The position numbers and the translations under genes were made by a program. From Streptomyces sp. NBC_00193 (lineage in GTDB: Bacteria; Actinomycetota; Actinomycetes; Streptomycetales; Streptomycetaceae), in assembly GCF_026342735.1 (NCBI RefSeq), contig NZ_JAPEMM010000002.1, positions 1,364,001 to 1,428,000 on the forward strand: a DNA stretch of 64,000 nucleotides, written 5' to 3'. The notes below the pieces were generated by a model that was not told where the DNA came from, made no database searches, and saw nothing but the letters and a program-made list of their open reading frames with translations. This document shows, piece after piece, positions 33,444-41,775 of this stretch (the stretch's first letter is position 1; each line of letters starts with the position of its first letter).

Positions 33444-33911
33444 CTACTGAGCGCCGGCCTTGGCGCGCTCCCCCGCGACCCAGTCCTCGTTGTACTGCCA
33501 GGCGTACAGGGTCGTGTCGGCCTCCTTGTAGGCGTAGTACAGCCCGCAGCGCAGGGTGGCCCTGCCCCGCGCGTCCTTCGGGAACCAGTCCGCCTCCAGC
33601 TCCACCTCCTTGGCGTTCGGGGCGGGCGCGGGCGTGCACGGCTCCGGGAGCTTGCCGTCCGGGAGGGTCGCCTTCAGCAGGCGCTCGCCGCCCGTGGTCT
33701 TCATGGAGTACTCGACCGACTCCGCAGCGTCCGGGAGCCAGCGCGGGACGGAGGCCCGCTTCTCCTTCGCCTGGGCGCCGGTCGCGTACGCGCCCGTCTC
33801 CTGGTGCCGGTTCTCGATCCAGCCGTTCGCGGCGGGTACGGCGATCGCCGCGGCGGCTCCGAGGACCACGACGGCTCCGACGGTGGTCAGGACGACGGTC
33901 TTGCGGCTCAT
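33444..33911 (-). CDS. Small membrane-anchored or secreted protein, unknown
   Basis: A 155-residue protein starting at ATG 33911 with CAGGAGC upstream. One N-terminal hydrophobic segment (TVVLTTVGAVVVLGAAAAIAV) acts as signal or anchor. The rest has two Cys (EPCTPAPAP; LRCGLYYAYKEAD), which may form a disulfide, and aromatic-rich sequence (TTLYAWQYNEDWVAGE). I recognise no domain. The longer in-frame extension to 34253 has no support. The preceding 33281-33443 stretch and the following 33912-34116 stretch hold no feature I can name. Confidence 0.7.
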   Translation of the reverse strand: MSRKTVVLTTVGAVVVLGAAAAIAVPAANGWIENRHQETGAYATGAQAKEKRASVPRWLPDAAESVEYSMKTTGGERLLKATLPDGKLPEPCTPAPAPNAKEVELEADWFPKDARGRATLRCGLYYAYKEADTTLYAWQYNEDWVAGERAKAGAQ

Positions 33912-34116
33912 GTGACGGTTGCTCCTGTTGACGGCGGAATACGTGATTCCATGCTCCGGGTCGCGGGCCGCGGAGACGTCAGTCATTCGGGCGGGATTCG
34001 CCTCCCTCTCAAGTCGCACGCCCCCGAGGGCTCCCGGATGCTGATACCGGCTGGACACCAGGGTGCCGAGGCGATCGGATGGGCGCCGCACGTTCGAGTC
34101 CAGGGGGGAATCACGT

Positions 34117-35361
34117 ATGGAATCCGAGCATCGCGTCAGCACGCTGGAGCTCTTCTTCGACCTCGTCTTCGTCTTCACCATCACCCAGCTGACGGTGCTG
34201 CTCGCGGACGACCTCACCCTTCGCGGCGCCGGGCGGGTGCTGCTGATCTTCACGGTGCTGTTCTGGATGTACGGCGGCTACGCGTACCTGACCAATCAGG
34301 TACCGCCCGACCGGCCCGTGCGCCGCGTGCTGATCCTGCTCGCCATGGGGGCGTTCCTGGTGTGCGCCCTGGCCGTGCCCACGGCCTTCGGTGACGGCGG
34401 GGTCGCCTTCGGTCTCGGCTACCTGGTCGTCGTGATCATGCACAGCGCGCTGTACAGCCAGGCCCACGGGCGCGGGGTGCTGTGGTTCGCGCTGCCGAAC
34501 GCGCTGTCCGCGCTGTCGGTGACGGCCGCCGGGCTCTTCGACGGGGCGGCGGCCCTGGGGCTGTGGGCCCTGGCGCTGCTGTTCCAGTTCGTCACGCCGG
34601 CCATCTCGCGGCGGGCGGCGGCCACCGGGGACGACGCCGTCGAGGGGAAGACCATCGAGGACCAGCTCGGCGGGATCGGAGCCGCGCACTTCGTGGAACG
34701 GCACGGGCTGCTGCTGATCATCGTGTTCGGCGAGTCGATCATCGCGGTCGGCATCGGCGTGGGCTCACTGCCGCTGACCTCGGGGATCGTCGTCGGCGCG
34801 TTCCTGACGCTGGCCGTCGGGGCCGCACTGTGGTGGATGTACTTCGTGCGCGACGAGGGGCGTGCGGAGCACGTCTTCGCGAACTGCCCGCCGGACTGGC
34901 GTTTCAAGCTGGCGCTGCGCGCGTACTACTACTGCTTCATCCCGATGCTGCTGGGCATCGCCGCCTTCTCGGCGGGCGTCAAGAAGAGCATCGGGCACCT
35001 GGGCGAGCACCTTCCGGCCGGGCCCGCCCTCGCGCTCGCGGGCGGGGTCGCCTGCTACCTGGCCGGGGACGTCGCCTTCCGGCTGGTGCTGGGGATCCGG
35101 CCGGTACGGTTCCGGGCGCTCGCGGTGGTGCCCGTACTGGCGACCGCCGCGGCGGGCATGCGGATCGGTGCGGTCTGGCAGCTGACCGCTCTGGTCCTGG
35201 TGCTCGTGGCCGCGCTGGCGGCGGAGTCCCGCGGCGCGGGCCCCGGCGCGGATCCGACCGGGCCCGCGGCGGAGCCCGGGACGGAGCCCGAGTCCGAGCC
35301 CGCGACGGGCGGCGCCGCGGGCTCCGGCCCGGGTGTGGCCCCGGGTGTCACGGGCAGCTGA
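34117..35361 (+). CDS. Low-temperature-requirement A (LtrA) family membrane protein
   Basis: A 414-residue polytopic protein with about ten to twelve membrane segments. It opens with the family signature STLELFFDLVFVFTITQLT and has YLVVVIMHSALY and the central HGLLLIIVFGESIIAVGIG, both typical of LtrA. The C-terminal 45 residues are a Pro/Glu/Ser/Gly tail. The biochemical role of the family is not known. The start ATG 34117 has GGGGGGA upstream. Its 3' end overlaps the convergent ketoacyl synthase gene by 14 bases. Confidence 0.9.
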   Translation: MESEHRVSTLELFFDLVFVFTITQLTVLLADDLTLRGAGRVLLIFTVLFWMYGGYAYLTNQVPPDRPVRRVLILLAMGAFLVCALAVPTAFGDGGVAFGLGYLVVVIMHSALYSQAHGRGVLWFALPNALSALSVTAAGLFDGAAALGLWALALLFQFVTPAISRRAAATGDDAVEGKTIEDQLGGIGAAHFVERHGLLLIIVFGESIIAVGIGVGSLPLTSGIVVGAFLTLAVGAALWWMYFVRDEGRAEHVFANCPPDWRFKLALRAYYYCFIPMLLGIAAFSAGVKKSIGHLGEHLPAGPALALAGGVACYLAGDVAFRLVLGIRPVRFRALAVVPVLATAAAGMRIGAVWQLTALVLVLVAALAAESRGAGPGADPTGPAAEPGTEPESEPATGGAAGSGPGVAPGVTGS

Positions 35362-36289
35362 TGACCTGGCCGGCGTAGGAGAGGTTGCCGCCGAAGCCGA
35401 AGAGGAGGACGGGCGCCCCGGAGGGGATCTCGCCGCGCTCGACCAGCTTGGACAGGGCCATCGGGATCGAGGCCGCCGAGGTGTTGCCGGAGTCGACGAC
35501 ATCGCGGGCGACGACCGCGTTGACGGCGCCGATCTTCGCGGCGAGCGGCTCGATGATCCGCAGGTTGGCCTGGTGGAGGACGACCGCGGCCAGGTCCTCC
35601 GGGGTGATCCCGGCCTTCTCGCAGACCTTGCGGGCGAGCGGGGGGAGCTGGCTGGTGGTCCAGCGGTAGACGGACTGGCCCTCCTGGGCGAAGACCGGCG
35701 GCGTGCCCTCGATGCGGACCGCGTTGCCCATCGAGGGCACCGAGCCCCACAGGACCGGGCCGATACCGGGCTCCTCGCAGGCCTCGACGACGGCCGCGCC
35801 GGCGCCGTCGCCGGTCAGGACGCAGGTGGTGCGGTCGCTCCAGTCGGTGATCTCGGTCATCTTGTCCGCCCCGATGACCAGGGCCCGGGTGGCGGCGCCG
35901 GCCCGGATCGCGTGGTCGGCGGTGGCCAGGGCATGGGTGAAGCCCGAGCAGACGACGTTGATGTCCATCACGGCGGGGCTGGAGCCCATCCCGAGCTTGG
36001 CCGCGACGCGGGCGGCCATGTTCGGGGAGCGGTCGATCGCGGTGGAGGTGGCGACGAGGACGAGGTCGATGTCGTCCGGGGTCAGACCGGCGTTCGCGAG
36101 CGCCTTGCCCGCGGCCTGGTAGGCCAGCTCGTCCACCGGTTCGTCGGGTCCGGCCATGTGCCGGGTCTTGATCCCGACGCGGGACCGGATCCACTCGTCG
36201 TTGGTGTCCACCATGGCGGCGAGGTCCTCGTTGGTGATCACCTTCGAGGGTTGGTAGTGCCCTAGCGCCACCACGCGTGAACCGGTCAT
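35348..36289 (-). CDS. 3-oxoacyl-ACP synthase III (KAS III)
   Basis: A 313-residue condensing enzyme of the FabH fold. The catalytic triad is intact: Cys in MDINVVCSGFTHAL, His in VVLHQANLRI, Asn in DSGNTSAASIPMAL. The N-terminus is TNEDLAAMVDTNDEWI and the C-terminus GFGGNLSYAGQVI. KAS III starts fatty acid chains from acyl-CoA and malonyl-ACP. Because it lies alone, outside a fabD-fabH-acpP-fabF cluster, it is probably an additional copy; the starter unit cannot be deduced. ATG 36289 lies in a divergent region with fdhD. Confidence 0.92.
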   Translation of the reverse strand: MTGSRVVALGHYQPSKVITNEDLAAMVDTNDEWIRSRVGIKTRHMAGPDEPVDELAYQAAGKALANAGLTPDDIDLVLVATSTAIDRSPNMAARVAAKLGMGSSPAVMDINVVCSGFTHALATADHAIRAGAATRALVIGADKMTEITDWSDRTTCVLTGDGAGAAVVEACEEPGIGPVLWGSVPSMGNAVRIEGTPPVFAQEGQSVYRWTTSQLPPLARKVCEKAGITPEDLAAVVLHQANLRIIEPLAAKIGAVNAVVARDVVDSGNTSAASIPMALSKLVERGEIPSGAPVLLFGFGGNLSYAGQVISCP

Positions 36290-36301
36290 GGGCGGGGTCC
36301 C

Positions 36302-36357
36302 CCCTTGTAAGGCAGTCAGGATGTACCAGCTTTGCCTGCTACTGATGGGTACAAGGG
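36302..36357. promoter_or_regulatory. Inverted repeat in the KAS III/fdhD divergent region
   Basis: CCCTTGTA (36302-36309) and TACAAGGG (36350-36357) are perfect inverted copies 40 bases apart, just upstream of the KAS III start. They could bind one regulator through looping or be chance; the 8-bp length is modest. Confidence 0.3.
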
Positions 36358-36504
36358 CGCGTGACCCGACAGGATTCAGTGCCCGGAATTTGGAGCTTCC
36401 CGAGGGTCCTCCAGCGGGGGAAGGTGCCCGAAGCGGATCCGGGAGAATGAATGCTCCAGGCGCAGGACAAGTCTGCCGCCGCCAGAAACAGATGGACTGA
36501 TCAC

Positions 36505-37338
36505 ATGGGACGGGTCACCGAACGCCGTCGCGTCATCCGGATCCGGAACGGCGTGGCGGGGGCCCGGGCGGACACCCTGGTGGCCGAGGAGCCCCTGGAG
36601 ATACGGCTGAACGGCAAGCCGCTGGCCATCACGATGCGTACCCCGGGTGACGATTTCGCCCTGGCCGTCGGCTTCCTCGCCAGCGAGGGCGTGCTCGCCT
36701 CGGCGTCGGACGTCCGGGCCGTGACCTATTGCGAGGGCGCCGCCGAGGACGGAACGAACACCTACAACGTGGTGAACGTACAGCTCGCCGCCGGAGTTCC
36801 GGTGCCCGACATCACGCTGGAGCGGAACGTCTACACCACCTCCTCCTGCGGCCTGTGCGGGAAGGCCAGCCTGGACGCGGTGCGCACCGCGACCCGCTTC
36901 CCGGGGCTCGCGGACGATCCCGTACGGGTGGGCGCGCGGCTCCTCGGTGAGCTGCCGGACCGGCTGCGCGCGGAGCAGAAGGTCTTCGAGCGCACCGGCG
37001 CCCTGCACGGCGCCGGGCTGTTCTCGGCGGGGGGCGAGCTGATCGACGTACGGGAGGACGTGGGCCGGCACAACGCGGTGGACAAGATCGTCGGGCGAGC
37101 GCTGCAAGCCGGGCGGCTGCCGCTGGCGGGCTCGGTCCTGCTGGTGTCGGGGCGGGCCTCCTTCGAGCTGGCGCAGAAGGCCGTGATGGCGGGCATCCCC
37201 GTACTGGCGGCGGTCTCCGCTCCGTCCTCGCTCGCGGTGGACCTGGCCCTGGAGTCGGGGCTGACGCTGGTCGGGTTCCTGCGGGGCGGGGACATGAACA
37301 TCTACGCGGGTGAGGAGAGGATCGACCTGACGGAGTGA
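36505..37338 (+). CDS. fdhD: FdhD, formate dehydrogenase accessory sulfurtransferase
   Basis: A 277-residue protein needed for sulfuration of the molybdenum cofactor of formate dehydrogenases. Conserved: EEPLEIRLNG, MRTPGDDFALAVGFL, the active Cys pair SSCGLCGKASLDAV, FERTGALHGAGLF, DVGRHNAVDKIVG and the ending GGDMNIYAG. I chose ATG 36505 because MGRVTERR is the usual start of actinobacterial FdhD; ATG 36451 would add 18 residues. No formate dehydrogenase gene is in the window. Its stop codon lies in the first copy of a 25-bp tandem repeat. Confidence 0.95.
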   Translation: MGRVTERRRVIRIRNGVAGARADTLVAEEPLEIRLNGKPLAITMRTPGDDFALAVGFLASEGVLASASDVRAVTYCEGAAEDGTNTYNVVNVQLAAGVPVPDITLERNVYTTSSCGLCGKASLDAVRTATRFPGLADDPVRVGARLLGELPDRLRAEQKVFERTGALHGAGLFSAGGELIDVREDVGRHNAVDKIVGRALQAGRLPLAGSVLLVSGRASFELAQKAVMAGIPVLAAVSAPSSLAVDLALESGLTLVGFLRGGDMNIYAGEERIDLTE

Positions 37339-37396
37339 GCCGCGGGTCGGCCTGACGGCGTGAGCCGCGGGTCGGCCTGACGGCGTGAGCCGGGGG
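37335..37396. repeat. 25-bp tandem repeat at the 3' end of fdhD
   Basis: Two exact copies of a 25-base unit (GTGAGCCGCGGGTCGGCCTG plus ACGGC), at 37335-37359 and 37360-37384, are followed by a partial, diverged third copy. The first copy supplies the fdhD stop codon. The array separates fdhD from the hairpin at 37414. Confidence 0.85.
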
Positions 37397-37413
37397 TGGC
37401 CGGGCGCCGACGG

Positions 37414-37446
37414 GGCGGCGGGGGCCGTCGCGCGGCCCCCGCCGCC
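37414..37446. terminator. Hairpin between fdhD and the small secreted protein gene
   Basis: GGCGGCGGGGGCC and GGCCCCCGCCGCC are perfect 13-bp arms around GTCGCGC, between the convergent stops at 37338 and 37458. It probably terminates both. Confidence 0.75.
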
Positions 37447-37457
37447 GCCCGTGCGGG

Positions 37458-37727
37458 CTACTTGCCGGCCAGGTGCCCCGCGCCGGTGTGCGGGGTGCCC
37501 GCCGGAGCCTTGACGGTCTGGCTGTACGGGTTGTCCTTGGACGCGGGCTCGATCTTCTTCGCGGCCACGTGCGGGGTGCCGGCCGGGGCCTCGACGGTGC
37601 GGCTGTGGGCCGAGCCGTCCTTGGCGGTGCCGTTGCCGTTGTCCGCGGCGTTGGCGGCTCCGCCGAGGGCGAGCGTGGCGAGCAGGGCGGCGGCGGAGAC
37701 GGCGGCGATGCGCTTGTTGAGCTTCAT
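37458..37727 (-). CDS. Small secreted protein with two APAGTPH repeats
   Basis: An 89-residue protein. A Sec signal peptide (MKLNKRIAAVSAAALLATLA, cleavage after GGAANA) leaves a mature chain of about 61 residues, rich in Ala, Gly, Asn and Lys. It carries two copies of a short block, HSRTVEAPAGTPHVAAK and YSQTVKAPAGTPHTGAG. There are no cysteines. I know no family for it. The ATG at 37727 follows an AGGGAGCCCC-like region on the minus strand (CAGGGAGCC). It could be a surface or matrix peptide; that is only a guess from export and repeats. Confidence 0.75.
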   Translation of the reverse strand: MKLNKRIAAVSAAALLATLALGGAANAADNGNGTAKDGSAHSRTVEAPAGTPHVAAKKIEPASKDNPYSQTVKAPAGTPHTGAGHLAGK

Positions 37728-37845
37728 GAGGGGCTCCCTGGTGTTCGGGGTGGTGTGGCTGACACCCAGAACCTAGAAGAACCGGACATTTCCTCGCTCT
37801 AACGCTTTCCGCCCCCGCACCCCCTCCGTCCTTACGGCGCCCCGA

Positions 37846-38277
37846 TCAGCGCTTGCGGCGGCCGCGGCGGGAAGCGGGCTCGGCCGGCTTCGGTTCCGGG
37901 GGGTCGATGCGGTGGAGGTCGAGGGTCGCCGGGAGCGGGGTGGCCCCGGGGCCGCCCGCTTCGGCCCAGGCGATGATCTCGTCGGTGGCGGTGTCGTCCA
38001 GGGCCCAGCCGAACCAGACCGCACGGGCGCCCCGGCGGCGGGCCTCGGTGGTGGGCTGGACCACGATGACGTTGGCCTGCGCGCAGGGGCCGAGGCAGTC
38101 GGTCGTACGGACGGCCAGGCGCCCTTCGGAGGCCGCCGCGGCCTCGCGCAGCCGGTCCAGCTGTCCCGCGTGGTCGGTGCCGGGGTTCTTGCGGGGGTCG
38201 CCGCAGCAGCAGCCCCGGCAGACCACCAGGGTGCAGGGGCGCGGGGCGTGGGCGGAGAGCGGGCGTATCCAGGTCAC
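37846..38277 (-). CDS. 2Fe-2S thioredoxin-like ferredoxin domain protein
   Basis: A 143-residue protein with TLVVCRGCCCGDPRKNPGTDHAGQ near residue 16 and DCLGPCAQANVIVVQP near residue 60. This C-x(n)-C...CLGPC pattern is that of thioredoxin-fold 2Fe-2S ferredoxins, with extra cysteines at the first site. A DDTATDEIIAWAEAGGPG segment and a basic Pro/Arg tail follow. It is probably an electron carrier or an iron-sulfur sensor; the partner is not evident. The start is GTG 38277; it is nine bases downstream of the SBF transporter gene on the same strand, so the two are likely co-transcribed. Confidence 0.82.
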   Translation of the reverse strand: MTWIRPLSAHAPRPCTLVVCRGCCCGDPRKNPGTDHAGQLDRLREAAAASEGRLAVRTTDCLGPCAQANVIVVQPTTEARRRGARAVWFGWALDDTATDEIIAWAEAGGPGATPLPATLDLHRIDPPEPKPAEPASRRGRRKR

Positions 38278-38286
38278 CGCCGCACG

Positions 38287-39357
38287 TTACCGGGCCTGCG
38301 GGACCGGGTGTTGAGGGGTGTGCGAGACCTCCGCCACATGTCCGGCGGCGCGTTCGGGCTGCTCGGTGGCCTGTGGGGCCTGCGGGGCTTGCGGGTCCCG
38401 TGCGCGGCGGCGGGCGAGTACCGCGCAGACCATCAGCTGCATCTGGTGGAAGAGCATCAGCGGCAGCACGGCGAGGCTCGCCTGGGCTCCGAACAGCACG
38501 CTGGCCATGGGGAGTCCGGCGGCCAGGCTCTTCTTCGACCCGGCGAACTGGATGGCGATCCGGTCCTCGCGGGTGAATCCGAGGCGCTTGGCCCCGTACC
38601 AGGTGGCCGCCAGCATCACGGCGAGGATGACCGCCTCCACCGCCATCAGCCCGCCCAGGCGCGGGAGGCTGACCTGGCGCCAGATCCCCGCGACCATGCC
38701 CGCGCTGAAGGCGGTGTAGACGACGAGCAGGATCGAGCCGCGGTCGACGTAGCCGAGGACCTTCTTGTTGCGGACGAGGAAGCCGCCGACCCAGGGGCGC
38801 AGCGCCTGGCCGAGGAGGAAGGGCAGGAGCAGCTGGAGGACGATCTTCACCAGCGAGTCGAGGGAGAAGCCGCCCGCGCTGTTGCCGAGCAGGCCGGCGG
38901 CGAGGAGGGGGGTCAGGAAGATGCCGACGAGGCTGGAGAAGGAGCCCGCGCAGATCGCGGCGGGAACGTTGCCGCGGGCGATCGAGGTGAAGGCGATGGA
39001 GGACTGGATGGTCGAGGGGACCAGGCAGAGGAAGAGCAGGCCGCTGTAGAGGGGTGGCGTGAGCACGGTGGGGACCAGAGCGTGCGCGGCGAGGCCCAGG
39101 AGGGGGAAGAGGAGGAAGGTGGAGGCGAGCACGGTGAGGTGGAGCCGCCAGTGGCGCATGCCGTCGAGGGCCTCGCGGGTGGAGAGCCGGGCGCCGTAGA
39201 GGAAGAAGAGCAGGGCCACCGCCGCGGTGGAGGCGGCCTCGGCCACGGAGGCGGCCGCGCCGCGGGCGGGCAGCAGGGCGGTGAGGCCGACGGTGGCGAG
39301 CAGACCCATGATGAACGGGTCCACGGGGAGGTGCGGGCGGCGCATGGGGAGGCTCAC
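38287..39357 (-). CDS. SBF-like (bile acid:sodium symporter family) transporter
   Basis: A 356-residue membrane protein with about nine or ten hydrophobic segments. It matches the SBF-like/YfeH-Rch1 branch: DPFIMGLLATVGLTALLP at the start, FFLYGARLSTREAL, LCLVPSTIQSSIAFTSIARGN, and the late IQFAGSKKSLAAGLPMASVLF. The substrate is unknown in most members. A Pro/Gln/Ala-rich tail ends the protein. GTG 39357 is the furthest start; ATG 39345 is possible and neither has a clear ribosome-binding site. It is divergent from a LysR gene, with a dyad between them, so that regulator probably controls it. Confidence 0.88.
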   Translation of the reverse strand: MSLPMRRPHLPVDPFIMGLLATVGLTALLPARGAAASVAEAASTAAVALLFFLYGARLSTREALDGMRHWRLHLTVLASTFLLFPLLGLAAHALVPTVLTPPLYSGLLFLCLVPSTIQSSIAFTSIARGNVPAAICAGSFSSLVGIFLTPLLAAGLLGNSAGGFSLDSLVKIVLQLLLPFLLGQALRPWVGGFLVRNKKVLGYVDRGSILLVVYTAFSAGMVAGIWRQVSLPRLGGLMAVEAVILAVMLAATWYGAKRLGFTREDRIAIQFAGSKKSLAAGLPMASVLFGAQASLAVLPLMLFHQMQLMVCAVLARRRARDPQAPQAPQATEQPERAAGHVAEVSHTPQHPVPQAR

Positions 39358-39439
39358 TTGCTGAGGGGGGACTCGACGGATTCCCCTTCATTCTCGGGGT
39401 CGGGGCGGTGATCGGGAAACCCGTACACCGCACTCACTG

Positions 39440-39458
39440 TCATCACGGAATGTGATGA
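39440..39458. promoter_or_regulatory. LysR-type dyad between the SBF transporter and LysR genes
   Basis: TCATCACGGAATGTGATGA has perfect 7-bp arms around GGAAT and contains the T-N11-A pattern of LysR-type boxes. It lies 21 bases before the LysR start and about 83 bases before the transporter start. Confidence 0.6.
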
Positions 39459-39478
39459 GCGGGCGTAGGGTGAGGGGT

Positions 39479-40330
39479 ATGTACGACCCCGTTCAGCTGC
39501 GCACCTTCCTGACCGTCGCCCAGACCCTGAGCTTCACGCAGGCCGCCGCCCGGCTCGGCGTCCGCCAGTCCACGGTCAGCCAGCACGTGCGCCGGCTGGA
39601 GGAAGCCACCGGCCGGCCCCTCTTCCTGCGCGACACGCACAGCGTGGAACTCACCGAGGACGGCGAGGCGCTGCTCGGCTTCGCCCGCTCGATCCTGGAG
39701 GCGCACGAACGCGCGGCGGCCTTCTTCGCGGGGACCCGGATCCGGGGCCGGCTGCGCTTCGGCGCCTCCGAGGACTTCGTGCTGACCCGGCTGCCGGAGA
39801 TCCTGGAGGCCTTCCGGCACGAGCACCCCGAGGTGGAGCTGGAGCTGTCCGTGGAGCTTTCGGGGACCCTGCACGAGCGGCTGGACGCGGGGCGGCTGGA
39901 CCTCGTACTCGCCAAGCGGCGCGGGGACGGCGACGAGCGGGGCCGGCTGGTGTGGCGGGACCGGATGGTGTGGATCGGCGCGGAGGGGCTGCGGGTGGAC
40001 CCGGACCGGCCCGTTCCGCTCATCGTCTTCCCGCCGCCGGGGATCACGCGGGCGCGGGCGCTGGACGTGCTGCAGGCGGACGGGCGACCGTGGCGGATCG
40101 CCTGTACGAGCGGCAGCCTGAGCGGCCTGATCGCGGCGGCCCGTGCGGGGCTGGGCGTGATGGCCCACACCCGTGGACTGATCCCGCCGGGCCTGGTCCG
40201 GGTCGGTGGCCTCCCGGACCTCGGCACGGTCGAGTTCGCCCTGCTCCGCGGCCCCCGAAGCTCCGCCGCCGCGGAGGCCCTGGCCGCAGCGATCCTGTCG
40301 GGCGCGGACCGCCTCACACGGGCCGCGTAA
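39479..40330 (+). CDS. LysR-family transcriptional regulator
   Basis: A 283-residue regulator. The N-terminal winged helix is LRTFLTVAQTLSFTQAAARLGVRQSTVSQHVRRLEEATGRPLFLR; the effector domain starts at IRGRLRFGASEDF and includes LDLVLAKRRGDGDERG. ATG 39479 is preceded by GAGGGG. It is divergent from the SBF transporter gene, the classical LysR arrangement, and the dyad at 39440 is in the right place for autoregulation and activation of the transporter. The effector is unknown. Confidence 0.92.
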   Translation: MYDPVQLRTFLTVAQTLSFTQAAARLGVRQSTVSQHVRRLEEATGRPLFLRDTHSVELTEDGEALLGFARSILEAHERAAAFFAGTRIRGRLRFGASEDFVLTRLPEILEAFRHEHPEVELELSVELSGTLHERLDAGRLDLVLAKRRGDGDERGRLVWRDRMVWIGAEGLRVDPDRPVPLIVFPPPGITRARALDVLQADGRPWRIACTSGSLSGLIAAARAGLGVMAHTRGLIPPGLVRVGGLPDLGTVEFALLRGPRSSAAAEALAAAILSGADRLTRAA

Positions 40331-40450
40331 CCGGGGGCGAAGCCGGGAGCAGCGCAGCCGGGGACCGCGAAGCCCGGATCCGGACGGTTCGTCGCCCGGT
40401 GGTCCGGTCCCCGGGCCGGTCGCTTTCGGATCTCGCCGGAGGGTCGTCCC

Positions 40451-40856
40451 GTGCCCGCACCGAGTCTCGGTGTTTCCCCGCGCAGCCGCGCCGACCGCTC
40501 GACGACGGACGCGGCGCGCTCCGTACCGAAGAGTTGGGCTTCGATCACGTCGCGGTCGGGAACCGTCTCCTGGACAGCGGATTCGGCCTCGGCACCGACC
40601 CGCTCGTCCTGCTGTCGGCCGCCGCGGGCGCCGCGGGCCGCCTGCGGCCGCTGACGTCCGTGCGCGTCGCGCCGTACTACCCGGCGCTGCTGCTCGCCCA
40701 TCAGGCCGCCCCACTGCGGCGAGCATCGCCGACGAGTTGGGACTGCTCGCCGAAGCGGGGCTCACCGCCTGCACCCTGTGGCTGCCCGTCGCGGCCGGGG
40801 ACCTCGGGGAGGCCATGGAATGGATCGCGGCCGAGGTCGTGCCGCGGCTCCCCTGA
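40451..40856 (+). pseudogene. LLM-class (F420/FMN-dependent) oxidoreductase remnant
   Basis: Parts of a luciferase-like oxidoreductase are visible in different frames. From GTG 40451 a start-like VPAPSLGV leads into another frame with EELGFDHVAVGNRLLDSGFG, PLVLLSAAAGAAGRLRPLTS and APYYPALLLAHQAA. About position 40725 this breaks and a further frame gives ADELGLLAEAGLTACTLWLP and AMEWIAAEVVPRLP to TGA 40856. These are the N-terminal third and the extreme C-terminus of a protein of about 300 residues; some 150-180 central residues, including most of the barrel, are missing. The gene is dead. The flanking 40331-40450 and 40857-41017 stretches hold nothing else I recognise. Confidence 0.75.
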
Positions 40857-41017
40857 CCTGGGAACTCCAACGGCCGCCGGGGCGGATCTGCCGCCGCGCC
40901 GAATGTGCCGCCGCTCGGGGCGACGGGCGTTTAGGGTCGACGTACGCCAACCGGTCGCGGTGCGGCGGGAATTCGTACGCAACGTACGCAACGAGCACGA
41001 CGAGCAGGGGGACGCAC

Positions 41018-41677
41018 GTGAAGATCGCGGTACTGGGGACCGGTGAGGTCGGGCAGCGGCTGGCGGGGAAGCTGGTCTCGGTCGGGCACGAGGTCACGAT
41101 GGGGTCCCGTACGGCGGACAACGCCGATGCCGCGCGGTGGGCTGCCGGGACGGGGGGTGGCCACGGGACCTTCGCCGATGCCGCCGCCTCCGCCGAGCTC
41201 GTCGTCAACGCGACCGGCGGGCTGGTCTCGCTCGCCGTGCTGGAGGCCGCCGGGGCCGGCAATCTCCGGGGCAAGACCGTCGTGGACGTCTCCAACGCGC
41301 TGGACTTCTCGGAGGGGTTCCCGCCCAGGGTGGTCACCCCGGACGGCCACAGCGTCGCCGAGCAGCTCCAGAAGGCGTTCCCCGAGGCGCGGATCGTCAA
41401 GACGCTGAACACCATGAACAACGCGGTGATGGTCGAGCCGAGCCGGGTGCCGGGCCACCACACCGTGTTCGTGAGCGGCGACGACGCCGACGCCAAGGCC
41501 GAGACCACCGCGCTCCTGCGCTCCTTCGGCTGGGCGCCCGAGCAGATCACCGATCTCGGCGACCTGTCGAGCGCCCGCGCCACCGAGGCCCTGATGGCGT
41601 TGTGGCTGCGCCTCTACGGGGTGCTCGGCCCGGTGGACTTCAACCTCTCCGTGGTCACGGCCCGGGATCTGTCCTGA
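41018..41677 (+). CDS. NADPH-dependent F420 reductase-like dinucleotide-binding protein
   Basis: A 219-residue Rossmann protein. The N-terminus KIAVLGTGEVGQRLAGKLVSVGHEVTMGSR binds NAD(P); later blocks ELVVNATGG, KTVVDVSNALDFSEGFPP and RIVKTLNTMNNAVMV are those of F420:NADPH oxidoreductase-like and pyrroline-5-carboxylate-reductase-like proteins. The SR at the end of strand 2 favours NADPH. Its partner is not known. The start GTG 41018 has AGGGGGA upstream. Its position after a broken LLM oxidoreductase gene, another F420/flavin-related family, may be a vestige of a functional pair. Confidence 0.85.
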   Translation: MKIAVLGTGEVGQRLAGKLVSVGHEVTMGSRTADNADAARWAAGTGGGHGTFADAAASAELVVNATGGLVSLAVLEAAGAGNLRGKTVVDVSNALDFSEGFPPRVVTPDGHSVAEQLQKAFPEARIVKTLNTMNNAVMVEPSRVPGHHTVFVSGDDADAKAETTALLRSFGWAPEQITDLGDLSSARATEALMALWLRLYGVLGPVDFNLSVVTARDLS

Positions 41678-41775
41678 ACGCACCGCTGAGGAGGTCTTGT
41701 GGAGGTCTTCCTTCCGTGATCACTGGCGGGTAGGCGTGGGATAGCGTCGCCGCGCCGTACGGAGAGGAGCGGGCC

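Noticed and set aside
33944..34253. N-terminal extension of the small membrane-anchored protein to 34253
   Set aside because: The extension overlaps the LtrA gene and places a signal-like segment in the middle of the protein; ATG 33911 is better supported.
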